From: Paenibacillus sp. MBLB1832
Lineage (GTDB): Bacteria > Bacillota > Bacilli > Paenibacillales > NBRC-103111
DNA length: 64,000 bases
NCBI RefSeq assembly: GCF_032271945.1
Contig: NZ_CP130319.1
Span: 947,001-1,011,000, forward strand
Reading direction: 5' to 3'
Part shown: positions 26,290 through 34,648 of the stretch, in pieces
Layout: each line of letters opens with the position of its first letter
Numbering within the stretch: position 1 is the stretch's first letter
The notes under the pieces: generated by a model
The model's input: the letters and a program-made list of their open reading frames with translations, nothing else
Databases searched by the model: none
Told to the model about the DNA's origin: nothing
Program-made: the position numbers and the translations under genes

Positions 26290-27777
26290 TTATTTTCTCC
26301 TTTGACTGGTTCGCCATTTCTGTAGGGTATGTAAATATTCAGGACGTTCCTTCATCCAATGGAAAGGACCCCGAATGAAAAGATCTAACCAATCCCTCCA
26401 GTAAAGATGAGCTAAGGGGGCGAAATAAGGCTGTTTCAAAGATGTGATACTATTCAAATGGACAAGAATAACAATTATCCCGAATACTATCCCTAACATT
26501 CCAATATAGTTGGCAAGGAAAAGGAAAGCGAATTGAAGCAGTGTGTTTGATTTTGTCACGAGATAATTAGGGACTAGAAACGAAGCGATAGCCGTAACAC
26601 CTACTAAAATAATTAATATTTTGCTTGCAAAACCAGCTTCAACGGAAGCTTGTCCTACGACAATGCCACCGATCACGCCTAGTACTTGACCCGACTTTGT
26701 GGGCATCCTAAGACTTGCTTCTTTGATGATCTCCAGGGTAATCAGCATTAAAAATGCTTCCCAAAATGGCGTAAACGGCAATTTGGTTCTAGATTCTAAT
26801 AATACAAAAAGAACTTGCATCGGGAGCATCTGATAATGATGAGTGGCTAACGCAACATAGATCGGGACTAATATTAACGAAAGTACATAGCTTACATATC
26901 GCAGCAGCCGCAAAAAACTGGCAACCAGCCAGCGATTAATGTAATCCTCTGGAGATTGAAATAGATGAAAAAATGTGATGGGAGCCGTTAACGCAAATGG
27001 TGTATTGGCTACTAAAAAAGTAATTTTTCCCATCGATAAAGTGAAAGCGCATAGATCCGGGCGGTCGCTTTGTTGAAATTGCGGGAATATACTATGATAA
27101 TGATCTTCCATGAATGCAGCAACATGTGACGAATCCAAAAAAACATCAAAATCAATGGTAGATAGTTTACTTCTTGCAATGGAAATAAATTCGGGATTGG
27201 TCACCCCTTCCAGATACATCATGACAACCTCTGTTTTACTTACAGAACCTACAGAAAATCTTTCTGATTTTAAAGATGTCGATGGAAGCCGTCTGCGAAT
27301 CATTGTCACATTTTGATCGATTTGCTCACTGAAGCTGTCCTTGGGTCCAAACATAATGGTTTCGGTTTCCGATGTTTCGATGGCGCGAGTCAATGGATTT
27401 GGAAGAAGTGCTGCCCACCACTGATTCTTCATAGGTTCATAGAGAAGGATGGATCCCGTTAATAGTTTCTGCTGACCTTCCTCCATCGTGACAATTCTGG
27501 ATACCTTAGTTGTGGCTATGCATTCATTTATTTCTTCAAGATCACAGTGGAGCAGCGGTTCCATAACGGATTCATTTAAGCGTTCTTGGTCAATTAATGT
27601 TCTTATGTAGAGAAGCATCACCATTTGATCATTATTGGTCCTGCGTTCGATGATTTCTGCATCGTCCATGTTGGCCAAAATTTGTCTAATCGAATCTATC
27701 GTTAGGACGGTATTCTGAGGTTCAGGTTTCTCAAAATGGTGTCCAATCTTAAGCTTCTTCCAAAACATAAACACCAT
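26290..27777 (-). CDS. Germinant receptor A subunit (GerA/GerKA family)
   Basis: 495 aa. A large N-terminal soluble domain (about 1-280) contains LLTGSILLYEP (usual GDxxLLI strand) and TIMFGPKDSFSEQIDQNV then IRRRLPSTSLK, the hallmark ETVIRGPREGF-type block. Four or five transmembrane helices follow, with PFTPFWEAFLMLITLEIIKE and GVIGGIVVGQASVEAG highly characteristic. First gene of the minus-strand operon. Expression in the forespore (SigG) is expected; I could not identify a convincing SigG promoter upstream. Confidence 0.95.
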   Translation of the reverse strand: MVFMFWKKLKIGHHFEKPEPQNTVLTIDSIRQILANMDDAEIIERRTNNDQMVMLLYIRTLIDQERLNESVMEPLLHCDLEEINECIATTKVSRIVTMEEGQQKLLTGSILLYEPMKNQWWAALLPNPLTRAIETSETETIMFGPKDSFSEQIDQNVTMIRRRLPSTSLKSERFSVGSVSKTEVVMMYLEGVTNPEFISIARSKLSTIDFDVFLDSSHVAAFMEDHYHSIFPQFQQSDRPDLCAFTLSMGKITFLVANTPFALTAPITFFHLFQSPEDYINRWLVASFLRLLRYVSYVLSLILVPIYVALATHHYQMLPMQVLFVLLESRTKLPFTPFWEAFLMLITLEIIKEASLRMPTKSGQVLGVIGGIVVGQASVEAGFASKILIILVGVTAIASFLVPNYLVTKSNTLLQFAFLFLANYIGMLGIVFGIIVILVHLNSITSLKQPYFAPLAHLYWRDWLDLFIRGPFHWMKERPEYLHTLQKWRTSQRRK

Positions 27778-28061
27778 CCTTACAAAATGGGTAGTGAAAA
27801 TTGAAAATATTGGTTATGCCTTTATAATTTATCCATGTCTGGATCATTTATACCCTTAGGGTTTGTATGTATGAGAACTGTTTCATGAGGTGCATACGGA
27901 TACATCAGTATTAACGAAAAAACAGAGCTGCTTGTAGGGATTAACAATTTATACAAAAAATTATGCTTGAAACTAAAGGGTTTTCTTGGAGGGTTAGAGA
28001 TAGATAGGACAACCAGAGGTAATAGAAGTGTTGGGATTATTTGAAAATCCGGGTAGTTAAG
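27778..28061. other. Upstream region of the germinant operon, no gene
   Basis: AT-rich leader/promoter region. I see no coding frame or strong hairpin in it before the repeat at 28062. Confidence 0.4.
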
Positions 28062-28117
28062 CTCACGCAGAACGATAGGTAAACGGAAAAAGGAGCCGCG
28101 AAAGCTGCTCCTTTTGT
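28062..28117 (+). repeat. Dispersed CTAACG repeat, copy 4, with hairpin
   Basis: CTCACGCAGAACGATAG (28062-28078), then a stem AAAAGGAGC / GCTCCTTTT (28088-28096 with 28107-28115). One base departs from the consensus CTAACG. Confidence 0.6.
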
Positions 28118-28328
28118 CATAAAGCTATTGGTCAGCTAAACGCAATCTTTGCAGGATATTTATAGGCATTACCGAAAATTTAATGAATCAATCATAATTA
28201 TTTACGAGGAACGATTGCCCTTATACATTAAGTACAGTGATAAAACCCTCGATTGTTCGAACAAGCATGTAGAACAATGTGTAGGAGAAATTATTGAATT
28301 AACGCAAGAGTTCCAGTTGACCGTTCAA

Positions 28329-28339
28329 CTAACGCAGAA
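28329..28339 (+). repeat. Dispersed CTAACG repeat, 5' half of the intron-split copy
   Basis: CTAACGCAGAA, immediately before the inferred 5' end of the group II intron. The other half (CGATAG then CTGAATAAA) is at 30983-30997. Confidence 0.65.
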
Positions 28340-30982
28340 GTACGACAAGTTCTGCTATAAGCACCAACAGTGCGAAAAGCAGGAGATTACAGTAGTAATC
28401 TCAACTTTACAACCGAGGATGGGAATGACGGAACCATGTATCCCGAAACCATCCCGCCAACACTCCTGCATGCGTCATGTTTAACAGAACATGAGGTGTG
28501 AAGTACAGGTAGATTCGACAGAACGAAGGCTAAAGCCATCTAAATAGAAAAGGTATGCCAACGGATATGTCGCGCGGCTGAAAAATTGAATATGGTGAGA
28601 ATTTTCGCATTAAAGCGACATGACGAACTTCTGAATGTACGGGTCTAAAGTTAGAGCATGCGGAAACGTATGTACCATCAGACGATGGGGTGAGTGGCGT
28701 AAAGTAAAACTTTCTTCTATGAAATACGCTATGCCAAACTAAGGAGGCATTGGTCTCACAGGCTTAGAGGAAGCACCTAAGTTCAGAAAAGATAGCTAGG
28801 CTGTAAGGTACTTGGAAAGCAAGGGACGTTGCAAGAAGGGCTGTTACCCGAAACGGTTACAATAAGGCACATGCCGAAATGCATTTATCCTTGTGAGGGC
28901 AGGGGCACGACTGATGAAACCTCTGTAATAGAGGCGGAGGAATAGCCCCAAGTCTAATTGAAAAGAACGATCATTTTCCATACGTGAATTGCACCGATCA
29001 GGTAGGAATGTGGGGACATCGCTTCGTCAGGAGGGATGCCACAGTGCAAGCTTTACGAAATTGGGAGTATTACGGCATGACGGAAGCTTTTACGGATTTG
29101 TACGAAAGATCAGCAAACAATGAGATATTTTCACGTCTCTATGAAATCGTCACATCCAGAGAGAACATCTTGTTGGCTTACCGTACGATGAAGTCCAATA
29201 AAGGATCAAAGACACCAGGAACAGATGGGCTAACCATCAAAGACATCGAACAACGCCCCGAAAACGAATTAGTGAGTGAAATCCAAAACAGACTGCAACA
29301 CTATCGTCCCAAGAATGTCAGAAGGAAGCTCATCGAAAAAGATAACGGCAAAATGAGGCCGCTTGGCATCCCATGCATTCTCGACCGCATCATCCAGCAG
29401 TGCTTCAAGCAAGTCCTTGAGCCCATAGCTGAAGCTAAATTCTACAACCACAGCTACGGATTCAGACCCCTCCGATCGACACATCATGCCATGGCAAGAG
29501 TCCAATTTCTTATCAATCAAGCGTCGATGCATTATGTAGTAGACATCGACATATTGGGTTTCTTCGACAACGTCAATCATACGTTGCTTATGAAGCAACT
29601 TTGGAACATGGGCATCCAAGATAGAATGGTACTAGCCTGCATTTCTAAAATGCTAAAAGCTGAAATCGATGGAGAAGGAATACCGTCAAAAGGCGTGCCT
29701 CAAGGAGGACTGTTGTCGACGTTGCTTTCGAATGTCGTACTGAACGACTTGGACCACTGGGTAGCAGGTCAATGGGAGCTATTTCCCTTGAAGAAGCAAC
29801 CTAAAAAGTCAAGGGACAGCCAAAGATACGCTAAAATCCGCACGACCCTTAAAGAAGGCTATTTGGTGCGTTACGCCGACGACTTTAAAATCATTTGCAG
29901 AGATTGGAGATCGGCTCAGAGATGGTATCATGCGGTAGTTTTGTATCTCAAAGACCGCTTAAAGCTCGACATCTCTCCAGAGAAATCGCAAATCATTAAC
30001 CTGCGAAAAAGAGAGTCGGAATTTCTTGGCTTTACAATCCGAGCAAACAAAAAGGGTCAAAAGCGAGTAGCGCATACGGGGATCAAATCGGGCAAAATAC
30101 AGAAAATGAGGAGCGAAGTCAAGAAACATATTCTCAAAATGAGGGCTTCGCCAACGGCGCTAACCGCTGCACGTTTCAACAGCTTTGTTCTAGGAATTCA
30201 CAACTATTTCAATCGGGCAACACATGTAAATGTTGCGTTCTCACGTCTTGCCTATGATCTGCGAGCTTTCATGTATAATCGTCTTAAACAAATCGGGAAA
30301 TATGAACATCCTGCAAACCCACCGCCAACATACAGTAAATTTTACAGCTTGGGGTACAGGACTTTTAAAGTAGCAGATGTTTATTTATACCCTCTGGCCA
30401 ATGTAAAAACAAAGAATACGATGGGCTTTAGTCAAGGTCTTTCGCTCTTTACCACAGCAGGCAGAGAACAAATATACAAAAAGCTTCGACCAGATTTACG
30501 TCAGGAGATTTACTTCCTAACGAAATCTAGCATCCCGAATCAGAGTGTAGAGTATATAGATAATCGGATTAGTCGGTATAGCATGAAAATGGGGAAATGC
30601 GAAATTACAGGCATGTATCTCTTCGCATCCGATGTTCACTGTCACCACTATATCCCACCCCACGCAGGTGGAAACGACAAGTTTAACAACTTGCGTATCC
30701 TCCACAAGGAGGTCGGGAAACTTATCCTACAAACACACAAAGAGACAATTGACGTACTCAAGGAAAAACTGGATCTAACGGAATTGATGATGGTTCAGAT
30801 CAACAAATACCGTGAAAAGTATGCATTAAGACCAGTTTAACATATCCCAAATCAATGAGTAACGAGGAACTTATGATTTAGTAAATTCAGTTAGAGGGAA
30901 CGCGGAGTACTGGGAAACTCGTACGCTCCGTGTGGAGCAGGGGAAAAGCTGGAGATCACATCAAATGCTTACCTATTGCAAC
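28340..30982 (+). mobile_element. Group II intron, complete (2,643 nt)
   Basis: Retroelement with about 640 nt of RNA domains I-III, an encoded reverse transcriptase in domain IV and domains V-VI after it. The 5' end reads GTACGAC (consensus GUGYGAC) and the 3' end reads GCAAC, ending in the usual AY. Boundaries are supported because deleting this interval fuses CTAACGCAGAA to CGATAGCTGAATAAA, restoring the dispersed repeat. TTCTG at 28629-28633, about 290 nt into the intron, could be EBS1 pairing with CAGAA at the end of the 5' exon. Candidate domain V spans about 30899-30934 (GAGTAC, GGGAAACTC, GTACGCTC). Confidence 0.8.
28984..30840 (+). CDS. ltrA: Group II intron-encoded reverse transcriptase/maturase with HNH
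   Basis: 618 aa from GTG 28984 (ATG 29077 is an alternative). Reverse transcriptase blocks: TPGTDGLTI, RPLGIPCILDRIIQ, FYNHSYGFRPLRSTHHA, DIDILGFFDNVNH, GVPQGG and the catalytic YADD (around residue 300). The maturase X domain follows. The C-terminus is an HNH endonuclease: CEITGMYLFASDVHCHHYIP then NDKFNNLRILHKEVGK. All key residues are present and the frame is open, so the element may still be active in splicing and retrohoming. Confidence 0.95.
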   Translation: MNCTDQVGMWGHRFVRRDATVQALRNWEYYGMTEAFTDLYERSANNEIFSRLYEIVTSRENILLAYRTMKSNKGSKTPGTDGLTIKDIEQRPENELVSEIQNRLQHYRPKNVRRKLIEKDNGKMRPLGIPCILDRIIQQCFKQVLEPIAEAKFYNHSYGFRPLRSTHHAMARVQFLINQASMHYVVDIDILGFFDNVNHTLLMKQLWNMGIQDRMVLACISKMLKAEIDGEGIPSKGVPQGGLLSTLLSNVVLNDLDHWVAGQWELFPLKKQPKKSRDSQRYAKIRTTLKEGYLVRYADDFKIICRDWRSAQRWYHAVVLYLKDRLKLDISPEKSQIINLRKRESEFLGFTIRANKKGQKRVAHTGIKSGKIQKMRSEVKKHILKMRASPTALTAARFNSFVLGIHNYFNRATHVNVAFSRLAYDLRAFMYNRLKQIGKYEHPANPPPTYSKFYSLGYRTFKVADVYLYPLANVKTKNTMGFSQGLSLFTTAGREQIYKKLRPDLRQEIYFLTKSSIPNQSVEYIDNRISRYSMKMGKCEITGMYLFASDVHCHHYIPPHAGGNDKFNNLRILHKEVGKLILQTHKETIDVLKEKLDLTELMMVQINKYREKYALRPV

Positions 30983-31045
30983 CGATAGCTGAATAAACAC
31001 CTAGGAAGAGCCTGCCAGCATGAACGGCAGCCTATGCTCACCTAA
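30983..31045 (+). repeat. Dispersed CTAACG repeat, 3' half of the intron-split copy, with hairpin
   Basis: CGATAG then CTGAATAAA (30983-30997), followed by CTGCC and GGCAG in hairpin arrangement (about 31011-31030). It completes the copy begun at 28329. Confidence 0.65.
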
Positions 31046-31227
31046 CGGACAGTTATGGACGGTGGCACTTCAAAAAGACAATCGCTTCAAAAAGGATCTC
31101 CTTTGCTTCAGCATAGATTTCCTCATTGGTTAAGATGCTTCTTCTACTTGAAAAATAAAACCGGCCATTGTGAAGGCGGATTTTAACTCTGTAGTGAAAC
31201 CGATACACATCGAGTGTCCTTTTTTGT

Positions 31228-31707
31228 TTACTGGATGTCACGCTCATCGATAAACATAATACCGAGCCAAGTCTCAACCGACAAATATATTCCGTTTTGC
31301 CCAGTTACTTTGACCGATTGAGGGGCAAGGGCGGCTCCCGATGCAAAATAAGTCGGACCATAGTGAAGTGGTGTCACCTTGTTTAATTGGACCGTTTTTC
31401 CAACGAGGATTCCGTCAGGACGCCTCTTTTCCGCTTTTGTATCTGGGACACTTATGTTCATCGGTCCGACCCAAGTGTCGATCGTATAGTCAATCGAATT
31501 TCCCTTCATCGCGATTACGGTTACATCTTGAGGAGCTAATGCGAGACCCGTTGCACTCCCGTTCGGGGAATAAAGCGGCGTTATCTCATGCAGGATTATT
31601 TTCTCAGGGAAGGCGATCTCACTCGGCTCTGCGGCAAAGGAGGAAGATGGCAAAAGTACGGCAGCAAATAAGGCAATTCGATAGATATATCTTGCAAGTT
31701 TTTTCAT
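31228..31707 (-). CDS. Secreted protein with two SH3-like repeats
   Basis: 159 aa with a cleavable signal peptide (about 1-25, ending FAAEP). The mature part is two tandem units of about 60 residues: LHEITPLYSPNGSATGLALA then PQDVTVI and TWVGPMNI; and LNKVTPLHYGPTYFASGAAL then APQSVKV and TWLGIMFI. The repeated TPL, ALAPQ and TWxG motifs suggest bacterial SH3-like cell wall binding units, though I cannot name a family. AGGAGGTATTTC gives a good ribosome site. It stands alone after the group II intron. Confidence 0.75.
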   Translation of the reverse strand: MKKLARYIYRIALFAAVLLPSSSFAAEPSEIAFPEKIILHEITPLYSPNGSATGLALAPQDVTVIAMKGNSIDYTIDTWVGPMNISVPDTKAEKRRPDGILVGKTVQLNKVTPLHYGPTYFASGAALAPQSVKVTGQNGIYLSVETWLGIMFIDERDIQ

Positions 31708-31861
31708 GAAATACCTCCTAAAAATTATGTCTCTTGAATTCTTAAACGCGAGAAAAACGGTAAATGTTCTTGAGATTTATTGCCAAATCAAGCATTCCAT
31801 ATGTTGCCCAAAAATTGATATTAGTATCATCTGTGGTGCGGCGCTTGCGATGCATTGATAG

Positions 31862-31928
31862 CTAACGGGTAACGAGGGAGTATAATAATAAACAGGGAGC
31901 AGCTTGCCGCAGCTGCTCCCTGTTTTCA
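31862..31928 (+). repeat. Dispersed CTAACG repeat, copy 6, with perfect hairpin
   Basis: CTAACGGGTAACGAGGGAG (31862-31880), then AACAGGGAGCAGC and GCTGCTCCCTGTT (31891-31903 with 31912-31924), a perfect 13-bp stem followed by TTTTC. The hairpin can serve as a terminator. Confidence 0.6.
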
Positions 31929-32112
31929 CTCAAGTAAAGGGCAGATTTGCGCAACAATTGATAATCGACAGCGTCTACATTAAGGATACAATAGGTAGAA
32001 ATGAGTGAGGGAATAATGCGTAAATCCGTTCATTGAATCAATTTTGTTCTACTACTTTTTGGAGTTCTGGTTTGGATTTGTCTTTTTATTTTTTAGGTTA
32101 CAAAATATTGAA

Positions 32113-32128
32113 CTAACGCAGAACGATA
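32113..32128 (+). repeat. Dispersed CTAACG repeat, copy 7
   Basis: CTAACGCAGAACGATA in an otherwise gene-free 527-bp stretch (31708-32234) that also contains copy 6. Confidence 0.6.
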
Positions 32129-32234
32129 TTTAAATTAAAAGGCGGTTTTCTTTTGGGGTAAAAACAACATAAAGATTTAACATACCCTTTGAATAATGGA
32201 GTTATATCACGTTGTTGCTAGCGCAGTCTTGATA

Positions 32235-32412
32235 ATGAAAGAGAAATTCGTATCCATCAAGTTAGCACTAATCCTATTATTTTCTAGTATCCATACTGCA
32301 AAATAGCAGCCCCTTCAGATACCACACATGCCGTTTTCATCGATGGTAAGAAGATCACGTTTGAGGTTCCGCCGACCTTAATATTATCGCTGAAGAGGTA
32401 TTATTTATCGCG
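32235..32412 (+). pseudogene. Copper amine oxidase N-terminal domain protein, remnant
   Basis: ATG 32235 opens a signal peptide (MKEKFVSIKLALILLFSS) that ends at a TAG; shifting frame gives AAPSDTTHAVFIDGKKITFE then VPPTLILSLKRYY. The block VFIDGKKITFEVPP is the start of the copper-amine-oxidase-like N-terminal domain common in secreted Paenibacillus proteins. The rest is deleted. Confidence 0.65.
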
Positions 32413-32504
32413 TATATTCATAGGGATGTTTTTACTTCTTATCATCGTGCACCAATATAGTAACATATGACAAATAGGTAAAATGGGGAGTTGGAAGTGG
32501 TAAT

Positions 32505-32729
32505 ATGAGTAGTATTTCTTATACAAACTTTTTTGTTTTACTTGCAATGGTAGTTGCTTTGTTTTTTATATTACGGGAGTTTTTTACGTGGTATTGGAAA
32601 CAAAACGAAATCGTAAGTACATTAAAGAAAATTGAAGGTCATCTGGAGAAGTTATCTCATCAAAATCAAGGTAAGAATGTTCCAGATGCTAAGAGCTTGG
32701 ATGATAATGACAAAAACAATGATATTTAA
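32505..32729 (+). CDS. Small membrane protein of unknown function
   Basis: 74 aa with one transmembrane helix (about 8-25), then FFTWYWKQNEI and a short amphipathic helix STLKKIEGHLEKLS, ending in an Asp/Asn-rich tail. GGAGTTGGAAG upstream is a fair ribosome site. The pattern helix-WYWKQNEI-helix recurs in small Firmicute membrane proteins, without known role. Confidence 0.65.
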   Translation: MSSISYTNFFVLLAMVVALFFILREFFTWYWKQNEIVSTLKKIEGHLEKLSHQNQGKNVPDAKSLDDNDKNNDI

Positions 32730-33031
32730 AATATAACCAAAAAGATTGGCTCCATTACTCTGGTGAATCCTATATTTGTAATTTTAGCAATTTATTGGAA
32801 AAAAACTTTAGTTCGTGAGCTGCATTGAAGCGGCTCCTTTTTGATTAAAGTAACGGCAGGATTCTTCAATCGTTTCTCGAATTTTTCTGAGTTGGATAAT
32901 TTACTGAACTTTGTGATCGGTTTTGAGAATTCACGCTTCCGAATCAAGTAGACCAATGAATTTCCGAATCAGCTTTCGTCTAATTAAACGAAGACATCAA
33001 TGACAACCAAATTCATTTAACGATGGGGTGT
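32730..33031. other. Gene-free stretch
   Basis: 302 bp of AT-rich sequence. I see no coding text or convincing regulatory element. Confidence 0.4.
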
Positions 33032-33454
33032 ATGAAAATGGCATTAACTTCCGCATTCACGAGCTTTAACTTGCCTGTAAAAAACGTAGAACAATCGAAG
33101 GATTTCTTCACCGGACTCGGCTTCGAGTTCAACCCGCAGTTCTCCCAGAAGGACAAGTCGGAATCCATCGTGATCGGCGCCAACCTGCAGGTCATGCTGA
33201 TCTCCCAAGAATTCTTCAATACCCTCACGCAGAAGGAAACCGTAGATACGGACAAGTATGCGCAAATGACGATCGCATTGGCCTTCGAGAGCCGAGAAAA
33301 GGTTGATGAAATCGTGAATACAGCGGTTTCCCTGGGCGGGAAAATACACGAAGATCCCGAGAATTATGGGTTCATGTATCATTGGGGCTTCGTAGACTTG
33401 GACGGCCATATGTGGGCAATCAACTACATAAACACGGATGCAGCTCAAGGTTAA
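33032..33454 (+). CDS. VOC family (glyoxalase/bleomycin resistance-like) protein
   Basis: About 140 aa. Two beta-alpha-beta-beta-beta units of the vicinal oxygen chelate fold: FNLPVKNVEQSKDFFTGLGF with SIVIGANLQVMLI, then EVDEIVNTAVSLGGKIHEDP-like and GFVDLDGHMWAINYI. WGFVDLDGHMW is the usual end motif. ATG 33038 has better ribosome-site spacing than ATG 33032. Its GC content is higher than its neighbours, hinting at separate ancestry. Substrate cannot be assigned. Confidence 0.9.
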   Translation: MKMALTSAFTSFNLPVKNVEQSKDFFTGLGFEFNPQFSQKDKSESIVIGANLQVMLISQEFFNTLTQKETVDTDKYAQMTIALAFESREKVDEIVNTAVSLGGKIHEDPENYGFMYHWGFVDLDGHMWAINYINTDAAQG

Positions 33455-33492
33455 GGATAATGGAGTGCGCACTCATATTTGGATTAACAAAG

Positions 33493-33528
33493 GAAGACGC
33501 CGGGGCACCTTCCCAGGCGTCTTCTTTG
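33493..33528 (+). terminator. Rho-independent terminator after the VOC gene
   Basis: GAAGACGCCGGG and CCCAGGCGTCTTC pair with one bulged A and end in TTTG. Confidence 0.7.
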
Positions 33529-33604
33529 CGATAATTAGTTTTGTTCGGTATAGGCTTGAGCCTGCTTGCTGGATCTCGACGGAGTTGGGGCTTTCCGCGT
33601 TAAA

Positions 33605-33627
33605 CTAACGCAGAACGATAGTTCAAT
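33605..33627 (+). repeat. Dispersed CTAACG repeat, copy 8
   Basis: CTAACGCAGAACGATAG followed directly by TTCAAT. Downstream to 33830 the plus strand is open and reads LGEWELDESRYIRADDFVGE then TDSFIMRIDIGTNFSYVWG, which looks like the end of a real but unrecognised protein lacking a start. Confidence 0.6.
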
Positions 33628-33861
33628 GAGACTGGGTGAATGGGAATTAGACGAATCCAGGTACATACGCGCAGACGACTTTGTCGGTGAAACGGACTCG
33701 TTCATAATGAGGATCGATATCGGAACGAATTTCAGTTACGTATGGGGAAACCTGTGCTTAAAGAATGCGCCCATTCTCAGGTGGAGTTTTCACAAAATAG
33801 GCATTCACACATACATTACATTAGGTAAATAACCCCTATAGAAATGTGGAGTGATTGCTAA

Positions 33862-34095
33862 ATGTTATCATCTAATAAGGAAGAATTACGCCCCCCTATT
33901 GGCGGAGGTATTCATGGCGGATTTGGTCATGGATTTCATGGTGGTTTTGGCCACGGATTTCACAATGTATTTCCTTTAATCGTTCCTATTCCTGCCCCAT
34001 ATCCTAGCTATCCAACCTACTACCCATACCCTTGCCCATATCCGCCTTACCAATATCCATGTCCATACCCCTACCCCTACCCATATCCATATTAA
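33862..34095 (+). CDS. Gly/His-rich and Tyr/Pro-repeat small protein
   Basis: 77 aa of low complexity. Residues 14-34 are GGIHGGFGHGFHGGFGHGFH, a tandem GGFGHGFH; residues 45-77 are almost only Pro and Tyr with two Cys (PYPCPYPPYQYPCPYPYPYP). GTGGAGTG upstream gives a ribosome site and a terminator follows. Composition resembles spore coat or exosporium proteins that cross-link through Tyr; that role is inference from composition. Confidence 0.7.
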   Translation: MLSSNKEELRPPIGGGIHGGFGHGFHGGFGHGFHNVFPLIVPIPAPYPSYPTYYPYPCPYPPYQYPCPYPYPYPYPY

Positions 34096-34113
34096 GTTCA
34101 GAATCATGACAAG

Positions 34114-34140
34114 AACCGCATATTATTTGCGGTTTTTTTA
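34114..34140 (+). terminator. Rho-independent terminator
   Basis: AACCGCA, 7-nt loop, TGCGGTT and a T7 run. Confidence 0.85.
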
Positions 34141-34164
34141 TTGAGACTTACAATGCGCTAAATA

Positions 34165-34205
34165 AAGCAAAAAAACTCTGACCACGACCAGAGTTTTTTG
34201 CTTGT
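34165..34205. terminator. Bidirectional terminator
   Basis: AAGCAAAAAAACTCTG and CAGAGTTTTTTGCTT flank an 8-nt loop; A- and T-runs on each side allow use in both directions. Confidence 0.75.
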
Positions 34206-34276
34206 AATTAAGCGGTTAATTCCTTCGTATTTACCTTCGCGAAAAAATTTCCTGTCCATACCATAGGGGAAGAATT

Positions 34277-34470
34277 ATGAACTGGACGTTCATCCAAGAG
34301 ACGGACGTACCTAGAGAGATTGAAGAGATTATAGTTGAGGGCGAAGTAGCTGAAGTTGCTTACAAGACAATCAGAGACACAGCAGTATTCACTAATAAGC
34401 GTATCATCGTACTGATAAGCAAGGTCTGACTGGTCGTAAGGTTGAGGTATACTCAATCCCTTTCAAAAGG
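34277..34470 (+). pseudogene. Bacterial PH-domain (bPH) protein, frameshifted
   Basis: From ATG 34277 the frame reads REIEEIIVEGEVAEVAYKTI then RDTAVFTNKRIIV, a classic bacterial PH-domain block, and stops at 34427. Shifting frame near 34412 continues DKQGLTGRKVEVYSIPFK, the next conserved strand. The usual C-terminal half of the domain is missing, replaced by a terminator hairpin. Confidence 0.75.
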
Positions 34471-34479
34471 GAATTAAGG

Positions 34480-34502
34480 GAGGCTCAATTGAGCCTCTTT
34501 TT
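34480..34502 (+). terminator. Rho-independent terminator
   Basis: GAGGCTC, loop AATT, GAGCCTC and a T-run. Confidence 0.8.
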
Positions 34503-34648
34503 TATTACCAAATTCTGAGATGCTGTGAAGATGGCGATTTTATTTCTTGGAGTCGACCATTAGTACAAGTTTCATTCTCCCACCTATTGATGGAACAAAA
34601 TGTAAGTTTGACTCGTCAATAATGTATATGTGTATGGGAGGTTTTAAA

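Noticed and set aside
28149..28484. 111-codon open frame before the intron RT gene
   Set aside because: It runs across the CTAACG repeat and into the intron 5' end, so its second half is intron RNA. The first 60 codons could be an old gene end but have no start or family.
28496..28500. GTGTG as the group II intron 5' end
   Set aside because: It leaves the first exon without the repeat half. The boundary at 28340 restores the repeat and gives a normal domain I-III length.
31053..31277. 74-codon minus-strand frame after the secreted repeat protein
   Set aside because: Overlaps the real gene's end, no ribosome site for either start, not recognised. A fragment cannot be excluded.
33980..34095. 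Short tandem repeat array
   Set aside because: The TACCCAT-type periodicity is explained by Pro-Tyr codons of the small structural protein.
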